DNA of 24,645 nucleotides from DATIRA01 sp964553405 (GTDB taxonomy: Bacteria; Pseudomonadota; Gammaproteobacteria; Steroidobacterales; Steroidobacteraceae). The DNA is taken from contig CAZKLS010000034.1 of assembly GCA_964553405.1 (NCBI GenBank), positions 1 through 24,645 on the forward strand. The letters are read 5' to 3'. Position 1 is the first letter of the stretch. Each line of letters begins with the position of its first letter. Position numbers and translations under genes: made by a program. A model generated the notes under the pieces. That model was given only the letters and a program-made list of their open reading frames with translations, had not been told where the DNA came from and did not search any database. Below are positions 17,905 to 24,645 of the stretch, in pieces.

Positions 17905-18657
17905 GTGGAATCCGCGTCGGAGCTGATCGAGCGTGCCGCCGGGCTGCTGCGGGACGCCAGGCGCGTCTGCGTGCTGACGGGCGCGGGGATCTCGGCCGAA
18001 AGCGGGATCCCCACCTTTCGCGACGCGCAGCAGGGGCTCTGGGCCAGCTACGACCCGATGCAGCTCGCCACGCCGGAGGGCTTCGCCGAGGACCCGGAAC
18101 TGGTCTGGCGCTGGTACGAATCGCGTCGGGAGTCCATTCGCAGCGCGCAGCCGAATCCCGGTCACTACGCGCTGGCGGAACTCGCCTCCCGGGTTCGTGC
18201 GCTGACGCTGGTCACGCAGAACGTCGACGGCCTGCACCAGCGGGCCGGCAGCACCAATGTCATCGAATACCACGGCAACATCCTTCGCGACCGCTGCACC
18301 GTCGAGCAACGGGTCGTCGACCGGGCGGGCGACGAAGACGAGCCGGGAACCCCTTCCCTGCCCCGCTGCGCAGGCTGCGGCGCGCTGCTGCGACCCGACG
18401 TCGTGTGGTTCGGTGAGCTCATTCCGCAGCAAGCGCTGCTGCTGGCAGACGCGGCGGCAGCCGAGTGCGACCTGTTTCTCTCGGTGGGTACCTCCTCGCT
18501 GGTGTACCCGGCCGCCGGTCTCGCCGAGTCCGCATTGCGCGCGGCGGCCTGCGTCATAGAGATCAATCCCAACCCCACCGACCTCAGCCGGCGCGCCGAG
18601 GTCGTGCTGCGCGGACCGTCCGGGGAACTGCTGCCCGCGCTGCTGGCCGCGCTGTAG
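17905..18657 (+). CDS. Sir2-family NAD-dependent protein deacylase (CobB-like sirtuin)
   Basis: 250 residues from a GTG at 17905, with GGAG at 17892-17895. Sirtuin motifs are complete for NAD binding and catalysis: GAGISAESGIPTFRD (26-40), TQNVDGLH (104-111), the catalytic His123 in EYHGN, VVWFGE (166-171) and the C-terminal GTSSLVYPAA and EINPNPT. Y71 and R74 (YESR) match the Tyr-Arg pair that marks class III sirtuins able to remove succinyl and malonyl groups. The zinc site is incomplete: C131, C155 and C158 are there but the partner of C131 is absent (CTVEQR). The gene follows acnA and the CTAG array and converges on the porin gene with a 30-bp gap. It probably acts on acylated cytoplasmic proteins. 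Confidence 0.92.
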   Translation: MESASELIERAAGLLRDARRVCVLTGAGISAESGIPTFRDAQQGLWASYDPMQLATPEGFAEDPELVWRWYESRRESIRSAQPNPGHYALAELASRVRALTLVTQNVDGLHQRAGSTNVIEYHGNILRDRCTVEQRVVDRAGDEDEPGTPSLPRCAGCGALLRPDVVWFGELIPQQALLLADAAAAECDLFLSVGTSSLVYPAAGLAESALRAAACVIEINPNPTDLSRRAEVVLRGPSGELLPALLAAL

Positions 18658-18687
18658 ACCGCGGCGCGGCAGGGAGTCGCGCGGCGC

Positions 18688-20223
18688 TCAGAAGGCCAGG
18701 TTCACGTCGGTCGAAACCACCCAGCCGTCGCCGCCCACGATGAACGGCACGCTGGCGTAACCGACCGGCGAGCGGTCCAGGTACAGTCCCTGCAGGTTGA
18801 GCCTGAGCTCCTTGCGCTGCAGCGGGAACCAGTTCAGACCGAGCGCAATGTCCCACGGGTCGCCGTACTCGCCGAATATCTTCGAGCCCGATGCGTAGGC
18901 CTGCAGCACGCGGGGCATCAGCATCGTGGAGCCCTGCAGCTGGAAGCCGTGGTCGAACAGATCGTCTACCGGTATTTCACCGACGGTCCTGAAGCTGTCC
19001 ACCCAGCGCCAGTAATACTCGCCGTCTAGCGACCAGCCGCGGTACTTGAAGCCGGCGCTGGTGGCCGCCATCCGGTAGGAGGCCTTCTTGATCCGCCCGT
19101 CGGTAGCGAAGGCGCCCGGCTCGAATATCCGCGTCCCGTCCGATAGCCTGATCTGGCTGTTCTCGAAGTCGTTGACGCCCGGCTGGCTCTGCGCGTCCTC
19201 CCGGCTGCGGGTGAAGTTCAGGCTGAACAGCGTGGCCAGCTCGTCGTGATACTCGTAGTCCCCGAAGCCCTCGCCGGGCCCATACTCGCCGGTGGTCGGC
19301 ATCCACCACAGCGCACCCGACACGGTGTTGAAGTTCGCATCCAGCTGCCCGGCATCCACGCCGAGCTGGCTCAGGTTGTTGCCGATCATCACGCGATAAC
19401 GCAGGCCGTCCGCGATCTGGCCCGAAGCCCAGATGCCGCTCGTGTACGAGCCACGGAAGAACTCGTCCGCCACCGTGCGGTTGTCCACGCGCAGCCAGTT
19501 CGGAAAGGTGTAGTTGGTGGACCGTGTCGAGGGCAGCGCACCGATGCCGGCGGCGAGGCTGACGGCATCGTTGAACCGGTAGCTGAGGTTGCCGGCGACG
19601 ACGACCTGGGCGCCCTGCCCCTGGCTGGTGTTGCTGGTCCAGGTATAGAACAGATAGCGGAAGTTCGGGTCGAACAGCCAGCCCTTGAAGCTCAGGTTGA
19701 CCTTCTGCAGCTGCAGGTCCTGGCGCAGGTCGAGCGACCGCGTGCGGCCGAAGGAATCCGTGTAGGTGTCCTCGAGCGCCTTCTGGTTGAGGTATCTCGC
19801 GTAGGAGAACACGCTGAAATCGACTTCGCCCAGCTCGTTCCGGGCCAGCACCATGCCCTTGCCGCCCTCGTAGCGGCCCCACTGCGCGTCGACCGCCACG
19901 TCGGGATCACTGGCCGACGCCGCCGTGGTGGCCGGCAGCCCGGTCGTCGCCGCGGGAGCGGGCCCGCTCGATGCGGCGCGGATTTCCTCGCCGGTGCCGG
20001 CCGCAGCGGCCGCGCCCGGCGCATCGAGCTGGGCCTCGAGTTCGCGGATGCGCGCGTCGCGCTGCTGCAACTGGTTCTCGAGCTCGGTCTGCCGCCGCTC
20101 GAGCGCCTGCAGTCGCTCCTCAACCGAGCGTTCCGCCGCCCCCGCCACGCTCGCCAATGACGACGTCGCGGCCAGCGCGACGACGACGGCCCTGGCGATG
20201 CAGGCGCTTCTGTTGCTCATCAT
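18688..20223 (-). CDS. Outer-membrane porin with N-terminal periplasmic coiled coil
   Basis: 511 residues from the ATG at 20223 (a second ATG follows directly); GAGG lies a few nt upstream. Residues 1-30 form a Sec signal peptide with cleavage near AGA-AER. Residues about 33-68 (ERLQALERRQTELENQLQQ onward) are a heptad-patterned coiled coil, as in trimeric porins such as the OprP/OprO type. An Ala/Pro/Thr-rich linker follows, then from about 115 to the end alternating amphipathic strands with many aromatic residues, closing with the outer-membrane signature of a C-terminal Phe (VNLAF). The transported substrate cannot be told; I do not recognise a named subfamily. Its start lies 5 bp after the amidohydrolase stop, so the two form one unit. 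Confidence 0.8.
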   Translation of the reverse strand: MMSNRSACIARAVVVALAATSSLASVAGAAERSVEERLQALERRQTELENQLQQRDARIRELEAQLDAPGAAAAAGTGEEIRAASSGPAPAATTGLPATTAASASDPDVAVDAQWGRYEGGKGMVLARNELGEVDFSVFSYARYLNQKALEDTYTDSFGRTRSLDLRQDLQLQKVNLSFKGWLFDPNFRYLFYTWTSNTSQGQGAQVVVAGNLSYRFNDAVSLAAGIGALPSTRSTNYTFPNWLRVDNRTVADEFFRGSYTSGIWASGQIADGLRYRVMIGNNLSQLGVDAGQLDANFNTVSGALWWMPTTGEYGPGEGFGDYEYHDELATLFSLNFTRSREDAQSQPGVNDFENSQIRLSDGTRIFEPGAFATDGRIKKASYRMAATSAGFKYRGWSLDGEYYWRWVDSFRTVGEIPVDDLFDHGFQLQGSTMLMPRVLQAYASGSKIFGEYGDPWDIALGLNWFPLQRKELRLNLQGLYLDRSPVGYASVPFIVGGDGWVVSTDVNLAF

Positions 20224-20228
20224 GCCGA

Positions 20229-21374
20229 TTACCTCAGGTTCGCGGCTTCCCAGGCGCGCACTCTGGCGCGTGCCGCGTCGAAGATGCGCTCGTAATTGCC
20301 CTTTCGGATCGCATGGCTGGCCTCCGGCGTCAGCAACCGCCACACCGGGTCCCACAGATGGAAGACCCGCAACTGCGTTTCCTGGTCCGCGGGCGCGACG
20401 TTGTCGGTGCCGAACAGGAACCTGTCCGGGAACTGGTTCAGCATCCGTGCCGTCTGCTGCTCGGCCTCGGGTGAGGCAACGGCATACTTCGCAACTTCGT
20501 CCCAGGAGATGTCGAAATAGACGTGGCTGAGAGTCGGATCCTTGGCCGCCGCCGCGATCATGTCGAAATGCTGCGCGTTACGCACCGCCGTGGCGGTCAC
20601 CGCCTGGAACTGCACCGGGTGGACCACGCGTCCCAGACCGGTATGCGCCCAGATGATCGTCGTGCCGGGATGACGCCGCAGCAGGTCGCGCATCTGCGTC
20701 ATGTACACCGGCTCCTGGTCACCCTTGGCAAAGGGCATGTCGACGTCGTTGTGCAGGATCACGACCAGGCCGACCTCGCCAGCGAACTCGAGTATCCGGT
20801 CGAGCGCCGGATCGACCAGACTCGCGACCTCTCCGGCGACCTTGGATGAGACGAATTCCTTGTGGATCGTGAACTCGCCGATGCCGGTGAACACGCCCGG
20901 AAAGGTCTCGAGCACCCGCCGGATGTGATCGACGGCGTACATGTCCGCAGGATTGAAGCCCGTGATCATCGGGTCCAGGCGCTGCCTCTGCTGCGGCGGC
21001 AGCGACAGGTAGGCCTGGGCGATATAGGCGTCGGTGAACGAGTAGTAGTAGAGCGGCGCGTCGGACTGAAGGTAATAGGTCGGCGCGTAGTCCCCGGAGT
21101 TGGCGTGTGACCAGGTCTGCTGCAGCGGTATTCCGAACAGCGTCGAGCGTCCGACCTTGTCGCCCATGATCTCCAGGTACCGCCGAATGTCGGTCCCGCG
21201 CTGGACATAATTGGTCAGGTGGAAGTGCGAGTCGTGGAACAGATAGCCGTCGTCGCCGTCCACCGCTGCCGAAGACTGCGCCGTGGCCGACCCCGAGACG
21301 GCGGCCGCACCCAGCGTCAAGCCCAGTGCGACCGCCCGGCAGGAACGGACCGCCGTGAGTGCAATCCCCTTCAT
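20229..21374 (-). CDS. Exported amidohydrolase-family (amidohydrolase 2) protein
   Basis: 381 residues from the ATG at 21374, preceded by a strong GGGAGG; the open frame extends 21 codons further but family-like sequence and the signal peptide begin here. Residues 1-33 are a Sec signal peptide (cleavage near TAQ-SS). The metal-dependent TIM-barrel motifs are visible: DSHFH (H50, H52), GIGEFTIHKEF, LHNDVDMP, WAHTGLGR and FGTDNVAP with the late Asp, placing it in the COG2159-like amidohydrolase group (decarboxylases, lactonases, amidases). A periplasmic location is unusual for that group. The substrate is unknown. It is coupled to the downstream porin (5-bp gap) and follows glsA after a terminator hairpin. 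Confidence 0.82.
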   Translation of the reverse strand: MKGIALTAVRSCRAVALGLTLGAAAVSGSATAQSSAAVDGDDGYLFHDSHFHLTNYVQRGTDIRRYLEIMGDKVGRSTLFGIPLQQTWSHANSGDYAPTYYLQSDAPLYYYSFTDAYIAQAYLSLPPQQRQRLDPMITGFNPADMYAVDHIRRVLETFPGVFTGIGEFTIHKEFVSSKVAGEVASLVDPALDRILEFAGEVGLVVILHNDVDMPFAKGDQEPVYMTQMRDLLRRHPGTTIIWAHTGLGRVVHPVQFQAVTATAVRNAQHFDMIAAAAKDPTLSHVYFDISWDEVAKYAVASPEAEQQTARMLNQFPDRFLFGTDNVAPADQETQLRVFHLWDPVWRLLTPEASHAIRKGNYERIFDAARARVRAWEAANLR

Positions 21375-21404
21375 GTGTGCCTCCCGTCGTGCTCGCTGTG
21401 CCGC

Positions 21405-21441
21405 AAAAGAGCGGTGCGGGCCGACACCGACCCGCACCGCT
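21405..21441 (-). terminator. Intrinsic terminator after the glutaminase gene
   Basis: Read on the minus strand, an 11-bp perfect stem (arms 21441-21431 and 21420-21410, AGCGGTGCGGG paired with CCCGCACCGCT) with a 10-nt loop is followed by C-TTTT (21409-21405). It begins 18 nt after the glsA stop and ends 30 nt before the amidohydrolase ATG. This is the best intrinsic terminator in the window. Readthrough would be needed for the downstream pair unless it has its own promoter. Confidence 0.75.
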
Positions 21442-21459
21442 ACCGCCTGAATTCCGCGC

Positions 21460-22506
21460 TTACCTAGGCCTGCCCGCCGGCATCACCGCATACGGGTTGC
21501 CACCGAGCGAGTTCGATACTGCTTCGATGGTCTTCTGCGCCTTGACGCTGTTGCCAGCGGCATCGAGCGGCGGGGAGATCACCGCGATCCCGAATTTGCC
21601 GGGCGACACCGCGATGATGCCGCCGCCGACACCGCTCTTGGCCGGCAATCCGGTCTTGTACAGCCACTGGCCCGAATCGTCATACAGGCCAGCCGTGGCC
21701 ATCACGGCCAGCACCTCGGGCACGTTCTCGCTCTTCATCACCATCTTGCCGGTGACCGGGTTCACACCGCCGTTCGCCAGCGTCGCCGCCATCGTCGCGA
21801 GGTCCCGGGCGTTGACGCTCACCGAACACTGCTCCGTGTAGATGTCGGTGGCGCGCAGCGGATCTTCCTTGATGTGCCCGTAGGCGTACATCAGCATCGC
21901 GATCGCCTGGTTGCGCTGGTTGGTCTCGGACTCGGACTTGAAGACTTCCTGATTCACCTTGAGCGGCCGCCCGGCGAAGTCGCCGTAGTAGGCCAGGATC
22001 TTGTTCCAGATTTCATCGCGCGAGCCACCAGAGACCATGCTGGTGGCGGTGATCGCGCCGGGATTGACCATGGCGTTCATCTCCGAGCCCTTGTACTGCT
22101 CGATCGCGACGATCGAGTTGAATACCTGGCCGGTGGCATCCACACCCATGTTGTCCGCGATCGCTCCCGTGCCGCGCTCCTCGATCACCTTGGCCATCGT
22201 GAACACCTTGGAGATCGACTGGATCGAGACCTCCGAGGCGACGTCACCCTTGGTAAAGACGCGGCCGTCGGTCGTCACCAGCGCGATGCCGAATATGTTC
22301 GGGTCGACCTCGGCGAGCGCCGGGATGTAGTCGGCGTTGGCCCCTTCCTTGAGGTCCTTGAACTGCGTGTAGGCCGCATCGAGTGCGGCGTTGATCTCGG
22401 CATCGCTGAAGCCCTTGCTCATGTCCCGGGCTGCCGCGACCGTCGTCGCCAGCGACAGTACGGCGAGCGCGGCCGTAAAGCGTGTTGCCTTGCCTGTAGC
22501 GATCAT
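21460..22506 (-). CDS. glsA: Exported serine-dependent glutaminase (GlsA family)
   Basis: 348 residues; cytoplasmic GlsA enzymes are about 305-310. AGGAGG (22514-22519) is 7 nt before the ATG. Residues 1-26 form a clear Sec signal peptide (cleavage near VAA-ARD), so the product should be periplasmic. Active-site features of the beta-lactamase-like glutaminase fold are intact: the S97-I-S-K100 motif in VSIQSISKVF, NAMVNPGAI, the conserved TEQCSVS and the late GGGIIAVSPGKFGIAV. It hydrolyses L-glutamine to L-glutamate and ammonia. It lies 15 bp after the DcaP-like porin, so both are co-transcribed and the pair suggests glutamine processing behind a dedicated outer-membrane channel. A terminator closes the unit. 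Confidence 0.93.
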   Translation of the reverse strand: MIATGKATRFTAALAVLSLATTVAAARDMSKGFSDAEINAALDAAYTQFKDLKEGANADYIPALAEVDPNIFGIALVTTDGRVFTKGDVASEVSIQSISKVFTMAKVIEERGTGAIADNMGVDATGQVFNSIVAIEQYKGSEMNAMVNPGAITATSMVSGGSRDEIWNKILAYYGDFAGRPLKVNQEVFKSESETNQRNQAIAMLMYAYGHIKEDPLRATDIYTEQCSVSVNARDLATMAATLANGGVNPVTGKMVMKSENVPEVLAVMATAGLYDDSGQWLYKTGLPAKSGVGGGIIAVSPGKFGIAVISPPLDAAGNSVKAQKTIEAVSNSLGGNPYAVMPAGRPR

Positions 22507-22521
22507 CGTCCTTCCTCCTGA

Positions 22522-23760
22522 TCAGAAGCTGGTGTCGAAGCTGTACTTGACGCTGAACTGGAAGCGCACGTCGTCGTCCGAGGCGCCGTCGTTGTTCTCG
22601 CGCTCGCCCCACAGCAACTCGCCGCCCACCATCAGGTTGTCACCCGGGTACCACAGCAGGTTGGTCGAGGCGTACTGCCCCTTGTGGAACGCACCCGGAT
22701 CCTGGAAATTGGTGTTGTCGACCTCGGTGAAGCTGTAGCCGATCGAGCTCGACCAGCGCTCGCTCCACCAGTGGTCGTAGTAGGCCACCACTCCGGTCAG
22801 AGGTACCGTCTCCGCGCTCACGTCGACGAGCGTATCCCCGGAATACTTCGCCTGCGGCGCGAGATCCATGCCCCCGTCGTTCATGTAGCTCGCGATGCCC
22901 TCGCCATAGACGAGTTGCAGGCGCAGCGCGTCGCGCTCCAGGACGTTGATCACGGAGGCGAGATTCACGCCCCAGCCCGTCTCGCTGCTGCTCGACCACT
23001 TCTCGCCCGGCGACTGGCGGTACTCGAACCCCACCTTGCGCAGGATACCGCCGACCTGGAAGTGGCCCCAGTCCCCGCTCGTGCGCCAGCGCGCGGTGAA
23101 GTCCGGCAGTTCCTCGTCGTTCTGGATCTCCGCGTCCTCGAAGCCCTCCACGAGGCGGACATTGCCGGGATCGATGTCGTTGCCGGGCCGCTCGATCGCG
23201 ATCGCAAACTCGTTGGAGTCCGTGCGCCACGGCGTGTAGCGGATCTGCACGTTGCGGTAGAACACCATCCCCGACGGGCCCCAGTAGTCGATCGTGTTCG
23301 GAAACACGTCGATGTCCATGAACAGGCTGTGCGTCTGGCCGGCGAGAAGCGGACCCCACTCGCCGTAGAAGTGGCGCAATCGGAAGGTCGTCTGGCCGGC
23401 GTCGCTACCCGTGCCGAACAAGTCGAACTCGAACTTGAAATTGAACGGCGAACGGCCCTCGCCGGTCGGCATCAGCCCCTTTATCCCGAACCGGCTCTGC
23501 TTGACGCTGACGCTCGACTGGCCGTCGCCGCCACAAGCCCCATCGATGCAGATCTGCGAGGGACGGAACGCGTCGTCCCAGTCAGGACTGAGCCGTCCGC
23601 CGATGTCCTGGATAAAGTCGGCCTGCGCGAAGCCGTATATATCGAACGATCGACTCTGCTCCGCCGCCTGCACGCCGGTTGCGAGCAAGGCCGTGATTGC
23701 GGTGGCCAGAACGACGCGCGCCACAGGGCGGTGAGGTGCGGCATTGCCGGGTTGATTCAT
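22522..23760 (-). CDS. DcaP-family trimeric outer-membrane channel
   Basis: 412 residues from the ATG at 23760, with AAGGAG (23769-23774) 8 nt upstream; an in-frame ATG 17 codons earlier lacks these features. Residues 1-33 are a Sec signal peptide (cleavage near VQA-AEQ). The mature protein matches what I know of the DcaP family: FDIYGFAQADFIQD at the first strand, WDDAFRPS, VSVKQSRFGIKG, FKFEFDLFGTGSDAGQTTFRLRH, LAGQTHSLFMD and VFPNTIDYWGPSGMVFYRN, and it ends in a C-terminal Phe. A two-Cys external loop (ICIDGACGG) may form a disulfide. DcaP of Acinetobacter passes dicarboxylates and other small anions. It has no N-terminal coiled coil, unlike some DcaP proteins. It heads the unit with glsA. 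Confidence 0.9.
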   Translation of the reverse strand: MNQPGNAAPHRPVARVVLATAITALLATGVQAAEQSRSFDIYGFAQADFIQDIGGRLSPDWDDAFRPSQICIDGACGGDGQSSVSVKQSRFGIKGLMPTGEGRSPFNFKFEFDLFGTGSDAGQTTFRLRHFYGEWGPLLAGQTHSLFMDIDVFPNTIDYWGPSGMVFYRNVQIRYTPWRTDSNEFAIAIERPGNDIDPGNVRLVEGFEDAEIQNDEELPDFTARWRTSGDWGHFQVGGILRKVGFEYRQSPGEKWSSSSETGWGVNLASVINVLERDALRLQLVYGEGIASYMNDGGMDLAPQAKYSGDTLVDVSAETVPLTGVVAYYDHWWSERWSSSIGYSFTEVDNTNFQDPGAFHKGQYASTNLLWYPGDNLMVGGELLWGERENNDGASDDDVRFQFSVKYSFDTSF

Positions 23761-23810
23761 CTGCGGGGCTCCTTGCTGTGGCGTTCGGCCGGTAAGTGCG
23801 CGGGCGGGCA

Positions 23811-23839
23811 AATATAGTTGATGGATAGCGAAATTTCAG
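23811..23839 (-). promoter_or_regulatory. Sigma-70-type promoter for dcaP-like porin and glsA
   Basis: On the minus strand CTGAAA (23839-23834, 4/6 to the -35) and TATATT (23816-23811, 5/6 to the -10) are separated by exactly 17 bp, inside the only clearly A+T-rich stretch of the intergenic region. The start would be near 23804, about 44 nt before the ATG. This is the best-spaced promoter in the window. Confidence 0.55.
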
Positions 23840-23939
23840 TCTGAATGGCTGCGTTGCCCCGTCGGGCGCGAAACAAGGTGCCGGCCCGGCCGGTCTACTC
23901 AGCACAGACGCACTACTTGCGGGAACCGGGATCCTTTCA

Positions 23940-24645
23940 ATGAAACTACGCCGACGGATTCAAGTACCGCTCCCAAGGACCTCGGAGATCACCCCACCGG
24001 AGGTCTACATGAGCCGTCGTCGGCTGCTCGCGGCGCTGGCGGCCAGTGCCGCGCTGCCCGCCTCGAGGCTCGCCGGCGCCGTGACCGGCGCGACTGACTC
24101 GCCAAATTCGTATGAAGATATAACGACTTACAATAACTTCTACGAATTCGGGACAGATAAGGACGACCCGGCCAAGAACTCCGGGAAGTTCCGTCCGAAG
24201 CCCTGGAGCGTCGCCGTGACCGGCGAAGTCGGCCGGCCGGGCACGTACACGCTGGAAGACCTGCTCAAGCCCCATGCGGTCGAGGAACGCATCTACCGGC
24301 TGCGCTGTGTCGAGGCGTGGTCGATGGTGATTCCGTGGCTGGGATTCCCGCTCGGCGAGCTTCTCAAGCGCTACGAGCCCACCTCAAGGGCGAAGTACGT
24401 CGCGTTCAAGACTGTGCTGCGGCCGAAGGAGATGCCCGGGCAGCGGTTTCCGGTGCTCGAGTGGCCCTATGTAGAGGGGCTGCGCATCGACGAGGCGATG
24501 CACCCGCTCACGATTCTGGCCACCGGGCTCTACGGCAAGCCGCTGCCGAACCAGAACGGCGCCCCGCTGCGGCTGGTCGTTCCCTGGAAGTACGGCTTCA
24601 AGAGCATCAAGTCCATCGTCGAGATCCGCCTCACCGAGCAGCAGC
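23940..24645 (+). CDS. msrP: Protein-methionine-sulfoxide reductase catalytic subunit MsrP (partial, C-terminus off the window)
   Basis: 235 codons run to the window end with no stop; the full protein would be about 310-330 residues. Residues 24-46 are a Tat signal (SRRRLLAALAAS), as required for export of a folded molybdenum enzyme. The body matches E. coli MsrP (YedY) closely: YNNFYEFGTDKDDPA (64-78), ERIYRLRCVEAWSMVIPWLGFPL with the Mo-ligand Cys123, EPTSRAKYVAF, YVEGLRIDEAMHPLT, NQNGAPLRLVVPWKYGFKSIKSI. It reduces methionine sulfoxide in periplasmic proteins, with electrons from the membrane haem protein MsrQ, expected just downstream. The long ATG start is preferred because TSEITPPEVYMSRRR aligns with the family; a GGAGG at 23999-24003 before Met24 (24009) offers a second start. 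Codons 53-74 are A/T-rich. Confidence 0.95.
   Translation, partial: MKLRRRIQVPLPRTSEITPPEVYMSRRRLLAALAASAALPASRLAGAVTGATDSPNSYEDITTYNNFYEFGTDKDDPAKNSGKFRPKPWSVAVTGEVGRPGTYTLEDLLKPHAVEERIYRLRCVEAWSMVIPWLGFPLGELLKRYEPTSRAKYVAFKTVLRPKEMPGQRFPVLEWPYVEGLRIDEAMHPLTILATGLYGKPLPNQNGAPLRLVVPWKYGFKSIKSIVEIRLTEQQ

Noticed and set aside
21375..21437. A 21-codon N-terminal extension of the amidohydrolase.
   Set aside because: It runs through the terminator hairpin, while the ATG at 21374 has a strong GGGAGG and begins a proper signal peptide.
23881..23893. Inverted repeat CCGGCC-C-GGCCGG in the msrP upstream region.
   Set aside because: A 1-nt loop cannot form a hairpin as drawn and the G+C-only sequence is common by chance; no regulator is identifiable.

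Overview
The window is about 24.6 kb of G+C-rich, densely coding bacterial chromosome (roughly two thirds G+C by eye) with 20 protein genes, two of them cut by the window edges. No rRNA, tRNA, transposase, phage gene or CRISPR array was seen. The gene set (HrpA, NudL/YeaB-type CoA pyrophosphatase, class II FumC, AcnA, a NudJ-MnmA pair, MsrP, a DcaP-type porin, C-terminal Phe on outer-membrane barrels) points to a Gram-negative proteobacterium, most likely a high-G+C gammaproteobacterium. A closer placement is not supported from the sequence alone.

Layout. Positions 1-753 (-) hold an exported metallo-beta-lactamase-fold hydrolase, cut at its C-terminus. Divergent from it is nfeD plus a slipin/stomatin gene (838-3015, +), a classic membrane-protease/SPFH pair. 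Positions 3027-9809 (-) are a tightly packed run transcribed fumC > nudL > mazG > hrpA, combining a TCA enzyme, two house-cleaning pyrophosphohydrolases and a DEAH-box RNA helicase. purB (9931) diverges from fumC. Then on the + strand come an endonuclease/exonuclease/phosphatase-family protein, a GNAT acetyltransferase with a small partner protein (1-bp gap), nudJ, mnmA and acnA, followed by a striking tandem CTAG-heptamer hairpin (about 17819-17863) and a sirtuin deacylase.

The right part (18688-23760, -) is an envelope block. A DcaP-like outer-membrane channel and an exported glutaminase form one unit that ends in a good intrinsic terminator. A secreted amidohydrolase and a coiled-coil porin form a second unit. 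All four products carry signal peptides, so a joint role in uptake and periplasmic processing of small anionic or amide compounds is plausible but is inference. Divergent at the right edge is msrP (Tat-exported Mo-dependent methionine sulfoxide reductase), cut by the window end.

Themes worth a second look: the CTAG heptamer array with two mutually exclusive hairpins; -10 boxes placed so that transcription of nfeD and mnmA would start on the A of the ATG (leaderless mRNAs); the exported glutaminase/porin block; a sirtuin lacking one zinc cysteine; and short islands of A/T-ending codons over conserved segments of acnA and msrP. I found no defence locus, mobile element or clearly new multi-gene machine; most of the window is ordinary core metabolism.
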